A DNA stretch of 41,832 bases from an archaeon (GTDB lineage Archaea > Thermoproteota > Nitrososphaeria > Nitrososphaerales > CADDZS01), in contig JAKAPU010000004.1 in assembly GCA_021806865.1 (NCBI GenBank), positions 1 to 41,832 of the forward strand, written 5' to 3'. Below, in pieces: positions 31,813 to 40,257 of the stretch (position 1 is its first letter; every line of letters begins with the position of its first letter). The position numbers and the translations under genes were made by a program. Under the pieces are notes generated by a model. It was not told where the DNA came from. It was given only the letters and a program-made list of their open reading frames with translations, and ran no database searches.

Positions 31813-32127
31813 ATGTACTCGACTGGCAGGCTCACTCCGGAAATTATTAGCTCTTGGAGAAAGATCAAGGAGGATCTAGAACAAAAGATCAAAGCCAATC
31901 GCGACGAGGTCGAAATTTTTCGCTTCCAGATTGAGGAGCTCGACTGGTTGATCAATAAGGGATCAAATCCGAGAACACAGCAGGAAATTGAATCCGAGTA
32001 CAACAGGCTTGCAAAGGAAAAACAGACCGCGGTAGGAACACAGCGCTTACGATTGGAAGCTCATATTCCATTCTTGTACGATCGGTTCCTTTTCTCGCGC
32101 TCTTACGGGCAGAACACAAACAAATGA
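31813..32127 (+). CDS. Small coiled-coil protein coupled to the repeat protein
   Basis: 104 residues from ATG 31813 (an in-frame GTG at 31735 would overlap the divergent gene). Helical throughout with heptad-like stretches (SSWRKIKEDLEQKIKANRDE, VEIFRFQIEELDWLI, EIESEYNRLAKEKQTA). No family recognised. Its TGA overlaps the ATG of the large repeat protein (ATGA at 32124-32127), so the two are translated together and probably work together, perhaps as a helical partner or adaptor. Confidence 0.65.
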   Translation: MYSTGRLTPEIISSWRKIKEDLEQKIKANRDEVEIFRFQIEELDWLINKGSNPRTQQEIESEYNRLAKEKQTAVGTQRLRLEAHIPFLYDRFLFSRSYGQNTNK

Positions 32128-33884
32128 TGGATCAATCCAGCGGACTGGCTGAAAGGGTGGAGCGATTCAAAGCAAAACTAAGTGATCCAGAGTTATTGGA
32201 GAAGGAGTCAGTAGTAAGCGAGGTCGAGGTCAAAGCTCAGAGCAATAGAGTAATTCGGATGATGCTCGCGTTTCCAGCAGAAAGGAAACCGAAGCTTCCG
32301 GCGATAATTGTAGTCCACGACGGGGCGGGCCTTACAAATCATTTGCGCTCTGTGGGTAAGCGTCTTGCGGCCGCCGGATACATCGCTGCGATCCCAAATC
32401 TTGAATTTGATAGTTATGCCTCTTGGGAGAAGCTACAACAGCCAGCAGACGATCTTCTCTCAGTCTTGGACTACCTTCGCGGTAGTCCAGAGATCGACAA
32501 GTATCTCATAGGTTGTCTCGGATTCGGTGTTGGAGGTACGTGTTCCTTAATCCTTGCTACAAAATCTCAATACGTACGCGCGTGTTTCACTGTTTGCTCG
32601 GAGGTACCACCTCTTCAAACACTGCAGACGGATGAGTTGAGAGCAGCCGTTAGCTTCGTTCAGCTGGCAGATGATCACCCATCGGTGGACAACTACAATT
32701 CACTCTGGGAAGATTGGTGGAAGGCTGTCAGAACTGCTCGCGGTCGTATGGGTTTTGGGGCGATCCTTGAAGGTGTAAGAAAAGGTTTTTTCAACGAAGA
32801 TTCTCCCGAATTTGACAAAGAAAAGGCGACGAACACTTGGAGCAATATCCTTCTCTTCTTTGACCAGGAACTTCTTGCAGACAGAAGCCGGCTACCAGAC
32901 GATCAGGTTGGGATCCAGTTTTCCAAGCTTTCAAGCACAGAAAAGGAACAGTATGTCGCGAGGATGAAGGCCGACCCTTCATTTGCCAAGGAAGTTGTGA
33001 GAGGATTCTACGCCCTCATTCAAGGTCAGCTCGAGGAAGACAAGAAGATCTTCTCATCATTTGGAAATGCAAATCCAAAGTTGATGAGAGAAAGAGGGCG
33101 AATCGCCGCGGCCAACTTTCCAAGTTATTCTGAGAACCAGAAGAAGATGTTCCTTGAGAATGCTCGAAACAACGAAGATTTTGCGCTAGGCCTTGTCGGA
33201 AATTCAAGCGTGCCGCTCCCGGACGACCAAGATAGACCGAAGCTTACTCCAGAAGACAGAAAGGCATTCTTTGATCTCGCACTTTCCTCTCAGAAATATA
33301 TGCAGGCTTTTGGTCAAAGCAGGGGAGCACAATTTGTATACCTCTCACCTCGCGACCGCAAACAGACGCTAGATATCATAGCTGGTATCGAATCAGCGGA
33401 GATAGCTGATGGTCGACTAGAAAGGATCGAGGACGATGCCTTGAGACATGAGTTCTGCATAGGCTTTGGAGAAGGACTGTCGTTTCATGTACTCGACCTA
33501 AAAGCGCAGGATCTCGTTGCCATTCGCGGGCTCATCAATGAATGTTCGGAATTTCTCGAGGGATTGAAGAACAATTTGAACTGGTCACTAGGACAAATGT
33601 CTGAAAAGGACAAGGAAAAGCTTCTGAAGCAATTTGCTTGGATGCCCAGATTCGCAAGAGGACTTGGGATTTCATTCGGGTTCGGTTTTTCAAAAGTTCC
33701 AATCGAGACAAGAAAGCCGTTTCTCGACTTCATGGAGAAGAGCGAGTACTTCTTTGAGGGTTGTGGATACGGATTTGGACTTATCGAGAGCAAGCTCAAC
33801 AAGTCGGAGACGGATCTTGCGCAAAGCCTATTTCGAAACGACGAACATTTCAAAAGAGGCTATGAAGAAGTTAGAGCAATTTAA
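32124..33884 (+). CDS. Inactive dienelactone-hydrolase-fold domain fused to about nine 33-residue helical repeats
   Basis: 586 residues. Residues about 30-250 follow dienelactone hydrolase (LPAIIVVHDGAGLTNHLRS, RLAAAGYIAAIPNLEF, NILLFFDQEL), but the nucleophile motif GxCxGG reads GFGVGG (Gly135 in place of Cys/Ser), and the catalytic His of HGF is Lys in RKGFFNE (Lys220). The enzyme is therefore probably dead. From residue 269 to the end, a helical unit recurs about every 33 residues, starting at 269, 303, 335, 374, 407, 457, 492, 525 and 558. The clearest three are 492 (MSEKDKEKLLKQF), 525 (VPIETRKPFLDFM) and 374 (LTPEDRKAFFDLA), each ending with F-x2-G-x-G-type turns (FARGLGISFGFGF; FFEGCGYGFGL). 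I do not know this repeat family; it should form a solenoid for binding. Confidence 0.85.
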   Translation: MMDQSSGLAERVERFKAKLSDPELLEKESVVSEVEVKAQSNRVIRMMLAFPAERKPKLPAIIVVHDGAGLTNHLRSVGKRLAAAGYIAAIPNLEFDSYASWEKLQQPADDLLSVLDYLRGSPEIDKYLIGCLGFGVGGTCSLILATKSQYVRACFTVCSEVPPLQTLQTDELRAAVSFVQLADDHPSVDNYNSLWEDWWKAVRTARGRMGFGAILEGVRKGFFNEDSPEFDKEKATNTWSNILLFFDQELLADRSRLPDDQVGIQFSKLSSTEKEQYVARMKADPSFAKEVVRGFYALIQGQLEEDKKIFSSFGNANPKLMRERGRIAAANFPSYSENQKKMFLENARNNEDFALGLVGNSSVPLPDDQDRPKLTPEDRKAFFDLALSSQKYMQAFGQSRGAQFVYLSPRDRKQTLDIIAGIESAEIADGRLERIEDDALRHEFCIGFGEGLSFHVLDLKAQDLVAIRGLINECSEFLEGLKNNLNWSLGQMSEKDKEKLLKQFAWMPRFARGLGISFGFGFSKVPIETRKPFLDFMEKSEYFFEGCGYGFGLIESKLNKSETDLAQSLFRNDEHFKRGYEEVRAI

Positions 33885-34161
33885 AAATCTCCAGTCCACA
33901 AGTCATGTTGGGTACCATGCACAAATAATTCTAAATGCTTGCCGACCGCGTCCAAGAAACCAAGAAATGTGCTGGTCGATGAATAAGTATCTATGCGTAT
34001 TGACGTTACATCTGCACAAAGCTCGCGTTCTTTCTCACTTCATTTTTCCTGCAATAACGTTGGAATTCGGGCAAAATTGATGACCATGGCAAATCAAGGG
34101 CTTTCTTCCACAATGAAGAAATAGGCCAAACTCCACTCTACCCGCCTGCAAGATTACACTC

Positions 34162-35004
34162 ATGTCAGAGTCTCCGCAGAAGTATTCGAAATCTGTGAAC
34201 CAACATTACGGGCGCAGTGACCTTGGCCGAGCGATTCTGGACGGCTTGCGCGCTGAATACAAAGACATCGACAATCTGAGCTACGAAGATCTCTCGCCGG
34301 TTGATCAGTTTCATTCGGGAGGCAGAGAGGCAACGCTGGGACTAGCTCGCCTTGCAAGATTGAGCAGAGGGCTACGAGTACTTGACTTAGGAGGTGGCCT
34401 CGGCGGGCCGGCACGAACACTAGCTTTTGAATTCGGTTGCAATGTCATAATGCTAGATCTGACGGAAGAATACTGTAAGGCTGGCGAGATGCTCACCTCA
34501 CGTACTGGTCTTGGCAACCTTGTTAGCTTCAAGATTGGCAACGCACTCAATATTCCATTTCCTGACGAAAGCTTCGATGTCGTCTGGACACAACACTCGA
34601 CAATGAACATCGCTGACAAGAATCGTCTTTACGACGAAATTCACAGAGTGCTTGTTCCTGGAGGAAGACTGACGATGCATGAAATATTCGCCGGACCTGT
34701 CCAGCCCATCCGCTATCCGGTGCCGTGGGCCTCGGACTCGAACCTTAGTTTCCTTTTGCCTGCAAGAGAGATGCGCGAGATGATTACCAAGCATCGATTC
34801 AAAGAAGTCACTTGGCTTGACGTTTCAAAGCAGTCACTGGACTGGTTCAAAGAGCGATCAACTGCGCCCTCCAGAAGAACAAGTACTAAGATTGGACTGC
34901 ATCTCTTGCTTGCCAATTCATCCAAAGAGGCATTCAGGAATCAAGTTGTCAACCTAGAAGAAGATCGCGTTGCTATTGTAGAAGCCCTGTTCGAACGCAC
35001 CTAG
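34162..35004 (+). CDS. SAM-dependent methyltransferase, sarcosine/dimethylglycine or tocopherol-type
   Basis: 280 residues. The SAM loop VLDLGGGLGGPARTLAFEFG is at 73-92, followed by IMLDLTEEYCKAGE (acidic end of strand 2), NALNIPFPDESFDVVWTQHS (motif with the bound adenine) and MNIADKNRLYDEIHRVLVPG. The opening YSKSVNQHYGRSDLGRAILD and the central region resemble glycine/sarcosine/dimethylglycine N-methyltransferases and gamma-tocopherol methyltransferases. The methyl acceptor cannot be decided. Glycine betaine synthesis as an osmolyte route is one option. Monocistronic; separated from the repeat-protein gene by about 280 nt. Confidence 0.9.
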   Translation: MSESPQKYSKSVNQHYGRSDLGRAILDGLRAEYKDIDNLSYEDLSPVDQFHSGGREATLGLARLARLSRGLRVLDLGGGLGGPARTLAFEFGCNVIMLDLTEEYCKAGEMLTSRTGLGNLVSFKIGNALNIPFPDESFDVVWTQHSTMNIADKNRLYDEIHRVLVPGGRLTMHEIFAGPVQPIRYPVPWASDSNLSFLLPAREMREMITKHRFKEVTWLDVSKQSLDWFKERSTAPSRRTSTKIGLHLLLANSSKEAFRNQVVNLEEDRVAIVEALFERT

Positions 35005-35477
35005 TCCAAAGTTTCATGAAACGAGTTGGCTCTTTGATTTATTCTCGTGACTCCGATCACTCGATCCGAACAAAGAGCTCGTTCATAGCTTTGTAGCCCG
35101 CTTTTTTCCGGCACACTGTTTCTAAGGAATCCAGCTTCCGATCTCGGTTCAAACGGTTCCTGTAATGACACAGCTATAATCCCATTGAGATATGTATGAG
35201 ATCGAAGAGTTTCAATTGATTCGTGTGCCTATATAAAAGGGCCCCATCCATTTTCTACACAGGCGCAGGAAAAACTATCAGTGCTAGATAGAAGTGTTCT
35301 ACTCACTTACGGACTGGTCTATCGGCGACAATAATAGCTGTTGAGTCGATTGCAAACGCATGGAACTTTCCAAGTGAAAGAACTTACCCAGAACAATCTC
35401 TGAATACCAGACTCTTCGATTGAAGAAACTCGCTCAGCACCAAGGAATGTCTAAGTTCGACATTACTCAGTACGACT
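35005..35477. other. Intergenic stretch with a strong promoter but no clear gene
   Basis: About 470 nt. It includes the TATA box at 35229-35239. Short frames follow (for instance about 35315-35420) but are stop-bounded and unlike known proteins. The region could hold a long vapBC leader or a small RNA. Confidence 0.4.
35229..35239 (+). promoter_or_regulatory. Strong TATA box without an obvious adjacent gene
   Basis: CTATATAAAAG, preceded by GTGC and followed by the palindrome GGGCCC. It is the best TATA element in the window, yet the next gene (AbrB-type vapB) starts 240 nt later. Confidence 0.55.
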
Positions 35478-35714
35478 TTGGGAAAGTTGGAAACGGTCAG
35501 AGTTAAACGCAAGGGCCAGGTGACCATACCTGCCAAAGTGAGACAGAAATACGAAATTAGAGAAGGCGATCTGCTCACAATCGAAACGACGGATGAAGAC
35601 CGTAAAATAGTGATGAGAGTTAAGAACCTTCCAGAACCTGGACGACCTGGGGGTTTAGAAGTTCAGAAGAAAATCTTGAAGGACCTCGAGAAATTCAGGA
35701 AGAATTGGCGTTGA
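35478..35714 (+). CDS. vapB: AbrB/SpoVT-type antitoxin (VapB)
   Basis: 78 residues from TTG (TTG 35487 also possible). The swapped-hairpin DNA-binding fold is evident in VRVKRKGQVTIPAKVRQKYE followed by IREGDLLTIE. The C-terminal helix (EVQKKILKDLEKFRKNW) is the usual toxin-binding arm. It should bind its own promoter and block the PIN toxin encoded next; the toxin start overlaps by 10 nt, the standard antitoxin-first order. Confidence 0.9.
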   Translation: MGKLETVRVKRKGQVTIPAKVRQKYEIREGDLLTIETTDEDRKIVMRVKNLPEPGRPGGLEVQKKILKDLEKFRKNWR

Positions 35715-36106
35715 CTTTGATAGGAGACACGCGATTTCTTCTCGTCTATACCTTTCCAGCAGATGAGGAAGAGCGCGATCGAGTCAGAGAGTTAATGCAT
35801 CGCTCATTGAGAGAGCGTCTTGTGATTCCTAGCGTCGTTCTGACGGAATACTTCAAGACAGCAGGAAGAAGAATCGGCAAAGAAGGAGTATCAACACGTA
35901 TTTCCAGTCTAAAAGAAAGTGGCGCTGAGATATCCGAGCTTGATGAAGATACAGCGCTTCTTGCAGGACGTTTGCTTCTTAAAGACGAAAAGAGATTTGT
36001 CGGAGATGCTTTGATTGCTGCGACCGCTTTGTCTATGCGGGCTTCGCACATAATCTCTGATGACCCACACTTTCATCAATTTGGCCTCAAGACGAAGTGG
36101 TTATGA
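35705..36106 (+). CDS. vapC: PIN-domain ribonuclease toxin (VapC)
   Basis: 133 residues from TTG. The acidic metal-binding residues of a PIN nuclease are in place: Asp8 in IGDTRFLL, Glu48 in VVLTEYF, Asp101 in FVGDALIAATAL and Asp119/120 in HIISDDPHF. It should cleave RNA (tRNA or rRNA in known VapC toxins) when freed from the antitoxin. Length and gene order match type II vapBC modules, which are abundant in archaea. Confidence 0.92.
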   Translation: MALTLIGDTRFLLVYTFPADEEERDRVRELMHRSLRERLVIPSVVLTEYFKTAGRRIGKEGVSTRISSLKESGAEISELDEDTALLAGRLLLKDEKRFVGDALIAATALSMRASHIISDDPHFHQFGLKTKWL

Positions 36107-36226
36107 AACAGGGTTTGCCTTCACCAGTTAAATCGCAAAACTGCATCTCTGGTTATCAGAACTGAAGATCGTGCTCTCGCATTATTAGAAGGAAAAATCC
36201 ACAGTATCTCTTCGAGGCACTCGACC

Positions 36227-36835
36227 TTGACATTGGAGTACTGCCCAAACTGTGGCACAAAGCTCGGTACCGACGCAGCCTACTGCCATGTCTGCGGAAC
36301 TTCTGTGAAGAGTTTTGAGCAGCCAATCTATAGACGCGAGAGACATGTGCGCAAGCGGGAAGCTAACGAAGCCATCTGGAGTCCAATTTCCTTCGTTGGA
36401 TTTCTAATAATCGTTGGTCTCACTTTTCTTGCGTACCCAGATCTTCTCGGAAGGATTTGGTCTTACTTTCACGAGTTGATCACACTTGGAAGACTAGTGC
36501 TTCCTCCAGCAAGACTTGGAGAGCCACTGATCTACTTCCTCAACCTCTCCGGTGCCTGGGGTCTGTTCTTCGGAGTCGTAGCCGCCGCCCTTGGAAGATC
36601 TCTCAGGCGAGCCTTCAGTGACATAATAGGGGCTTTCTACGCCTTCTATCTCGCCTCCATCTTCACCGAGTTTTACGCAGGTATGATCCACGGCACCGCA
36701 CTTGTTTTTTCAGCGATTTTAGGGCTCATCGTAGTAATAGTGGCAAACATCGTTGTTTGGGCGGCCTTGCTGGCATACCGAAGTGCCTATCCCAGGTACG
36801 CTGAAGCAATAGAAACTCCCGGACCGAAGGTCTGA
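36227..36835 (+). CDS. Zinc-ribbon membrane protein
   Basis: 202 residues from TTG. An N-terminal zinc ribbon (CPNCGTKLGTDAAYCHVCG, residues 6-24) is followed by a basic linker (RRERHVRKREANEA) and about four membrane helices (PISFVGFLIIVGLTFLAY, NLSGAWGLFFGVVAAALG, DIIGAFYAFYLASIF, SAILGLIVVIVANIVVWAAL). Such zinc-ribbon-plus-membrane proteins are frequent in Thaumarchaeota, usually without known function; the ribbon may recruit cytosolic partners. Confidence 0.8.
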   Translation: MTLEYCPNCGTKLGTDAAYCHVCGTSVKSFEQPIYRRERHVRKREANEAIWSPISFVGFLIIVGLTFLAYPDLLGRIWSYFHELITLGRLVLPPARLGEPLIYFLNLSGAWGLFFGVVAAALGRSLRRAFSDIIGAFYAFYLASIFTEFYAGMIHGTALVFSAILGLIVVIVANIVVWAALLAYRSAYPRYAEAIETPGPKV

Positions 36836-36883
36836 TCCCGCGTCAAGCTTTTCTATCTCTCGGCAAGTTCTGGAATCATCACC

Positions 36884-37852
36884 TTGGCAGATTCCAGCGA
36901 ACGCAAGCATATTACGATCATAGGATTCGGTCTGATGGGATCTCAGATCGCTCAACTCTTTGCTCAAAACGGATTTTCGGTCACAGCTTACGACGTTGTC
37001 GACTCGAAGCTGAAGGAAGGTCTGGACCTTATCAAGAATGGTCGCCACGGGCTGGATAGTTCGGTGGAGAAGGGAAGACTTGATTCAAATCGAGCAAGGA
37101 GCGCGCTGGACAACATCAAAACAACAACGTCTATGGACCATGCTCTAACTGGTGCGAGCTTCGTGCTTGAGGCGGTGGTCGAGGATCTAGAAGTGAAGCA
37201 GGAGGTCATGCTCAAGGCTTCGAATCTCTCTGCGCCTGATGCGATACTCGCAACAAACACCTCCACCATCAGCATCTCAAAGATTTCATCAGAGCTCCCG
37301 CATGAGGCAAGAAAACGCGTCGTCGGGATGCATTTTTTCAACCCGCCCCAAGTGATGAAATTAGTCGAGATCGTAAAGACAAAGGAGACCAGCGAGGAAA
37401 TCGTATCCAGCGTCAGCAAAATAGCTGATTCGCTCGGCAAGACTCCGATAGCCGTTCTGGATAGTCCCGGCTTTGTAGCAAACAGAATAGGGATTTCCGT
37501 CTTCGTTGAGGCCTCGTATCTGCTTGAAAACGGCGTCGCAAACGTCAGGGACATCGATCTTGCAATGCGTCTGGGCTACGGCTATCCGATGGGGCCGTTC
37601 GAGCTTGCGGACATTGTGGGCCTGGATGCAAGGCTTAGGAACCTTCAGGCTCTTTGGAGGGATACCGAAATAGAGCGATTCAAGCCGCCAGAGACGCTAA
37701 AGTCGCTCGTCGCCCAAGGATATTTAGGCGATCCGAAGCTCAAGAAGGGGAGCAAGGGAGGATTACTACGAATACTACGGACTGGAGAAGCCCCGTTGAC
37801 TCGCGATTTGTCATCCGGCACCGTGCCGCATCAATGGGCTTTCATAGTTTGA
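36884..37852 (+). CDS. 3-hydroxyacyl-CoA dehydrogenase, frameshifted near its 3' end
   Basis: Oxidises (S)-3-hydroxyacyl-CoA with NAD+. The N-terminal Rossmann loop IIGFGLMGSQIAQLFAQNG is at 12-30. The active site includes His150 in VVGMHFFNPP and Glu162 in KLVEIVKT, with SPGFVANRI leading to the C-terminal dimer domain (MRLGYGYPMGPFELADIVGL). The family ends with GKGFYEY-type residues. Here, if one T in TT (37763-37764) is skipped, GGYYEYYGLEKPR followed by TGA at 37797-37799 appears. As written, the frame instead reads an unrelated tail to 37852 and overlaps the convergent MFS gene. A single-base insertion (or sequencing error) is the simplest explanation. The active site is intact, so activity may survive. 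Possible roles: fatty-acid beta-oxidation or the 3-hydroxypropionate/4-hydroxybutyrate route. Confidence 0.93.
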   Translation: MADSSERKHITIIGFGLMGSQIAQLFAQNGFSVTAYDVVDSKLKEGLDLIKNGRHGLDSSVEKGRLDSNRARSALDNIKTTTSMDHALTGASFVLEAVVEDLEVKQEVMLKASNLSAPDAILATNTSTISISKISSELPHEARKRVVGMHFFNPPQVMKLVEIVKTKETSEEIVSSVSKIADSLGKTPIAVLDSPGFVANRIGISVFVEASYLLENGVANVRDIDLAMRLGYGYPMGPFELADIVGLDARLRNLQALWRDTEIERFKPPETLKSLVAQGYLGDPKLKKGSKGGLLRILRTGEAPLTRDLSSGTVPHQWAFIV

Positions 37853-39049
37853 GAAAAACCTGGCGTAGAGATAGAGATTCAGTGCCATAACTCCCGCGTA
37901 TACCAAAAATGGCATCTCGAACGCGGAGGCGTCAAATTCGTACCCTGAAAATGCAGTACCGACGGCCCCAGTAGTGAGCCTCATCCCTTGATTTATTCCG
38001 AAAGCTCGGCCGAGTTCATCGCGATCCACCATGTCCGTCATGGCCGACTGTATCACCGGAAATGCAGCCACTCTGAGTGGAGGCAGAGCGAAGTACACTG
38101 CTAGCGAAACCGGAAGTAGCTTGACAAATGGGAATATGAGTGCAAGAATTGCAGTCGAACCTCTGGTTGCGATGAGCCCTTTCAAAAATCCTAGCTTTCT
38201 TTCCAGCCGCGAGGCAAACAGCAGCGCAAATGCTCCAATGAGTCCAGAGATTGTCGTGTAGACTCCCATCTCCGACCTGCTAATGCCATAAACCAGGATG
38301 AAGAAAGGTATGAGGAATGGTGTCACAAGGCCGTTTGTTAGCCCATTAATCATCCCTGTGAGTCCGAACTTGCCAATTATCCCAGCACTCTTGAGCCCAA
38401 AAGTTTTGTGCTTGTTGTTCTGCGTCGCGTTTTGAGCTACGGCAACTTTTCTATCGCTGCTCATGTTCCTCATCTTGATGAAGAAACCTGGTATCACAGA
38501 GCCAGCCGCCGCAATTGTCGCTATAATCATCGCCTCGTTTATCGATGGGAATCCAGCCACGAGAGATCCCGCAGCCGAGGAGATCCCGGAGAGGAAACTC
38601 AAGATACCAAAGTAGTAAGTGCGGTCGCTTCTTGAAGTCACGTCTGCCGTTACTGCACTCTGTATCGGCTGGACATATCCCCCAACCCCTCCTGCCGCAA
38701 GAGAACCAGTCGAAGAATATCCTCCGACAGTCGCCGCTATGAACACCACTGCCAGATTGGATGAGAGGACAAGGCAAAATGTAGAGATTGGCAGCAAAAC
38801 GAATGAGAAGATATACGTGGCTCTTCGAGAAGAATCGCTGGCAAACCCGACCAAGAATCCGATTACCGCAGTCGCTATCATTGCCGAAACGTACGCAAGG
38901 CCGAGAATGAACGAGCCAGCGCGCAGTTCGTTCAACACCAAGAACGGAAAGACCAAGTTGATCAGGCCGGCAGCGAAACTGCGCAGAATTCGCGAAACCA
39001 CGAGCATGTACACTGAAAACATATCCGTGGAGCTGGTAGAATCCAACAA
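37811..39049 (-). CDS. MFS transporter
   Basis: 412 residues with about 12 helices in two six-helix halves. The loop 2-3 region GFASDSSRRATYIF corresponds to the MFS GxxxDRxGRR signature, and the second half repeats it as LFASRLERKLGFLKGL. DRDELGRAFGINQGMRLTTGA is in the second bundle. Substrate unknown; it resembles drug or sugar efflux-type carriers. Starts at ATG 39049, with Met10 as an alternative. Its 3' end would be free of overlap if the 3-hydroxyacyl-CoA dehydrogenase ended at its expected stop. Confidence 0.9.
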   Translation of the reverse strand: MLDSTSSTDMFSVYMLVVSRILRSFAAGLINLVFPFLVLNELRAGSFILGLAYVSAMIATAVIGFLVGFASDSSRRATYIFSFVLLPISTFCLVLSSNLAVVFIAATVGGYSSTGSLAAGGVGGYVQPIQSAVTADVTSRSDRTYYFGILSFLSGISSAAGSLVAGFPSINEAMIIATIAAAGSVIPGFFIKMRNMSSDRKVAVAQNATQNNKHKTFGLKSAGIIGKFGLTGMINGLTNGLVTPFLIPFFILVYGISRSEMGVYTTISGLIGAFALLFASRLERKLGFLKGLIATRGSTAILALIFPFVKLLPVSLAVYFALPPLRVAAFPVIQSAMTDMVDRDELGRAFGINQGMRLTTGAVGTAFSGYEFDASAFEMPFLVYAGVMALNLYLYARFFSNYESPLMRHGAG

Positions 39050-39194
39050 ATTTCACTTGCCGTAGTAGCGTTTGTGGCGTTGTCGATTTTTTCTATATAT
39101 TCGGCTGTCTTTTCTTTATTTCTACAAGCCGATGTACCGACATATTTCGAATAATTAGTTCCGCTGCGCGTTGTATTACTCGTCTACTGCTGCC

Positions 39195-39686
39195 TTAAGA
39201 TCTGGGATTGTTGTTGAACCATTGCATTGTCGGCGGTTCGATATTCTCCTGCCACATAAGAGCGATTAGTTCGCCGAGGTGGTAGAGCTGCTCCGTGAAC
39301 GATTGGAAGAGGCACTCCTCCACAGTAAGGTCGTATGTCTTTCCTGAGGAGAGCTCGAATTTCACCCTGTGCTTTAGCTCTGCATCATTAGTACGGTCCA
39401 GATAGTCCCTTGTCTTTTTCTCAACTTCTCGCAGGTGTTCGAGCAGCATCTCCATGCTCGTGTACTCTTCCCACTTTCTCCGCTTGTACTCTTTGGTTTT
39501 TTCGAATATTGCGTAATTGACTATCCAGTCTTCGTTGTCTATGATATGCAAGAGTATGTTCTTCATCGAGTAAAAGCTAGCTTCCCTGTTTTTCTCCACA
39601 AGATCCCTCGGAAGCTCAGCAAGTTTGTTTGCAAATTTAGATCTTACAGTGGCAGAGTAGGTGAAAAGCTCCCTGATTTCCATCAT
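39195..39686 (-). CDS. DinB-family four-helix protein
   Basis: 163 residues in four amphipathic helices. Metal-binding histidines are in place: LLHIIDNEDWI (about residues 46-56) and QLYHLGELIALMWQ (about 134-147). This is the DinB/YfiT fold used by nickel-binding proteins and some thiol S-transferases such as bacillithiol transferase. The thiol in this organism is unknown. A TATA-like TTGTATAATAGC lies about 35-50 nt upstream of the start. Confidence 0.88.
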   Translation of the reverse strand: MMEIRELFTYSATVRSKFANKLAELPRDLVEKNREASFYSMKNILLHIIDNEDWIVNYAIFEKTKEYKRRKWEEYTSMEMLLEHLREVEKKTRDYLDRTNDAELKHRVKFELSSGKTYDLTVEECLFQSFTEQLYHLGELIALMWQENIEPPTMQWFNNNPRS

Positions 39687-39750
39687 TGACGCAGACTTCA
39701 GGCAGCAAGTACTTTGACTTTGCTATTATACAAAATAGTAAATTGGTAAG

Positions 39751-39758
39751 AAAAAAAA
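39751..39758 (-). terminator. Poly-U terminator downstream of the TRAM gene
   Basis: Eight Ts in a row on the minus strand, about 70 nt beyond the TRAM stop; U-tracts end transcription in archaea. Confidence 0.4.
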
Positions 39759-39826
39759 GAGAGCCTAGTAATCCAAGGTTTTAGTTCGAATTACAGGCTT
39801 CGTTTGACGTATATCTTCGCGAGAGA

Positions 39827-40195
39827 TTAGTTCGAGTCGCCTTCGTCCGATTCAGCTGTTTGTTCAGTGATATCGGAGCCAGATTGACCCGATTCGCTCT
39901 CAGCTGCCGGAGCCTCGGATGCTTGACCCGCGCCCACAACTGATGCGCTCGCAAATCTCGGACCTACGCGGTCAACTTTGATCTTGACCTTTTGTCCTAC
40001 TTTTGCTCCCTGTACGAAGATCACGAAACCTTGGACTTTTGCGACACCGTCGCCTCGTCTTGAAAGTTCGGTGACTTCTACGTCGTATTCCTTTCCTACT
40101 TCTACCGGCTTTGGACCCATTGGAGGTCTTCCTCCACCGAATCCACCCCGGCTACCTCCGTAACCGCCTCTTTCGCGGTCTCTTCCGTAACTCAT
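39827..40195 (-). CDS. TRAM-domain RNA-binding protein with RGG-like N-terminus
   Basis: 122 residues. An Arg/Gly-rich N-terminus (SYGRDRERGGYGGSRGGFGG) is followed by a TRAM domain (residues about 32-90: VGKEYDVEVTELSRRGDGVA, VQGFVIFVQGAKVGQKVKIK). An acidic, disordered tail makes up the last 30 residues. Small archaeal TRAM proteins act as RNA chaperones, replacing bacterial cold-shock proteins; the added RGG-type and acidic tails would strengthen or tune RNA binding. The gene shares a divergent promoter with 40258. Confidence 0.93.
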   Translation of the reverse strand: MSYGRDRERGGYGGSRGGFGGGRPPMGPKPVEVGKEYDVEVTELSRRGDGVAKVQGFVIFVQGAKVGQKVKIKVDRVGPRFASASVVGAGQASEAPAAESESGQSGSDITEQTAESDEGDSN

Positions 40196-40230
40196 GGTTA
40201 GATACGCTCAGGTCACTGTTATTTTCCCTT

Positions 40231-40240
40231 CATATAAGTT
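40231..40240. promoter_or_regulatory. Shared divergent TATA element
   Basis: CATATAAGTT on the plus strand reads AACTTATATG on the minus strand. It lies 18-27 nt before the GTG at 40258 and 36-45 nt before the TRAM ATG at 40195, so it can serve both genes, leaderless in the plus direction. Confidence 0.45.
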
Positions 40241-40257
40241 AAGCTACTAAAGCAGGT

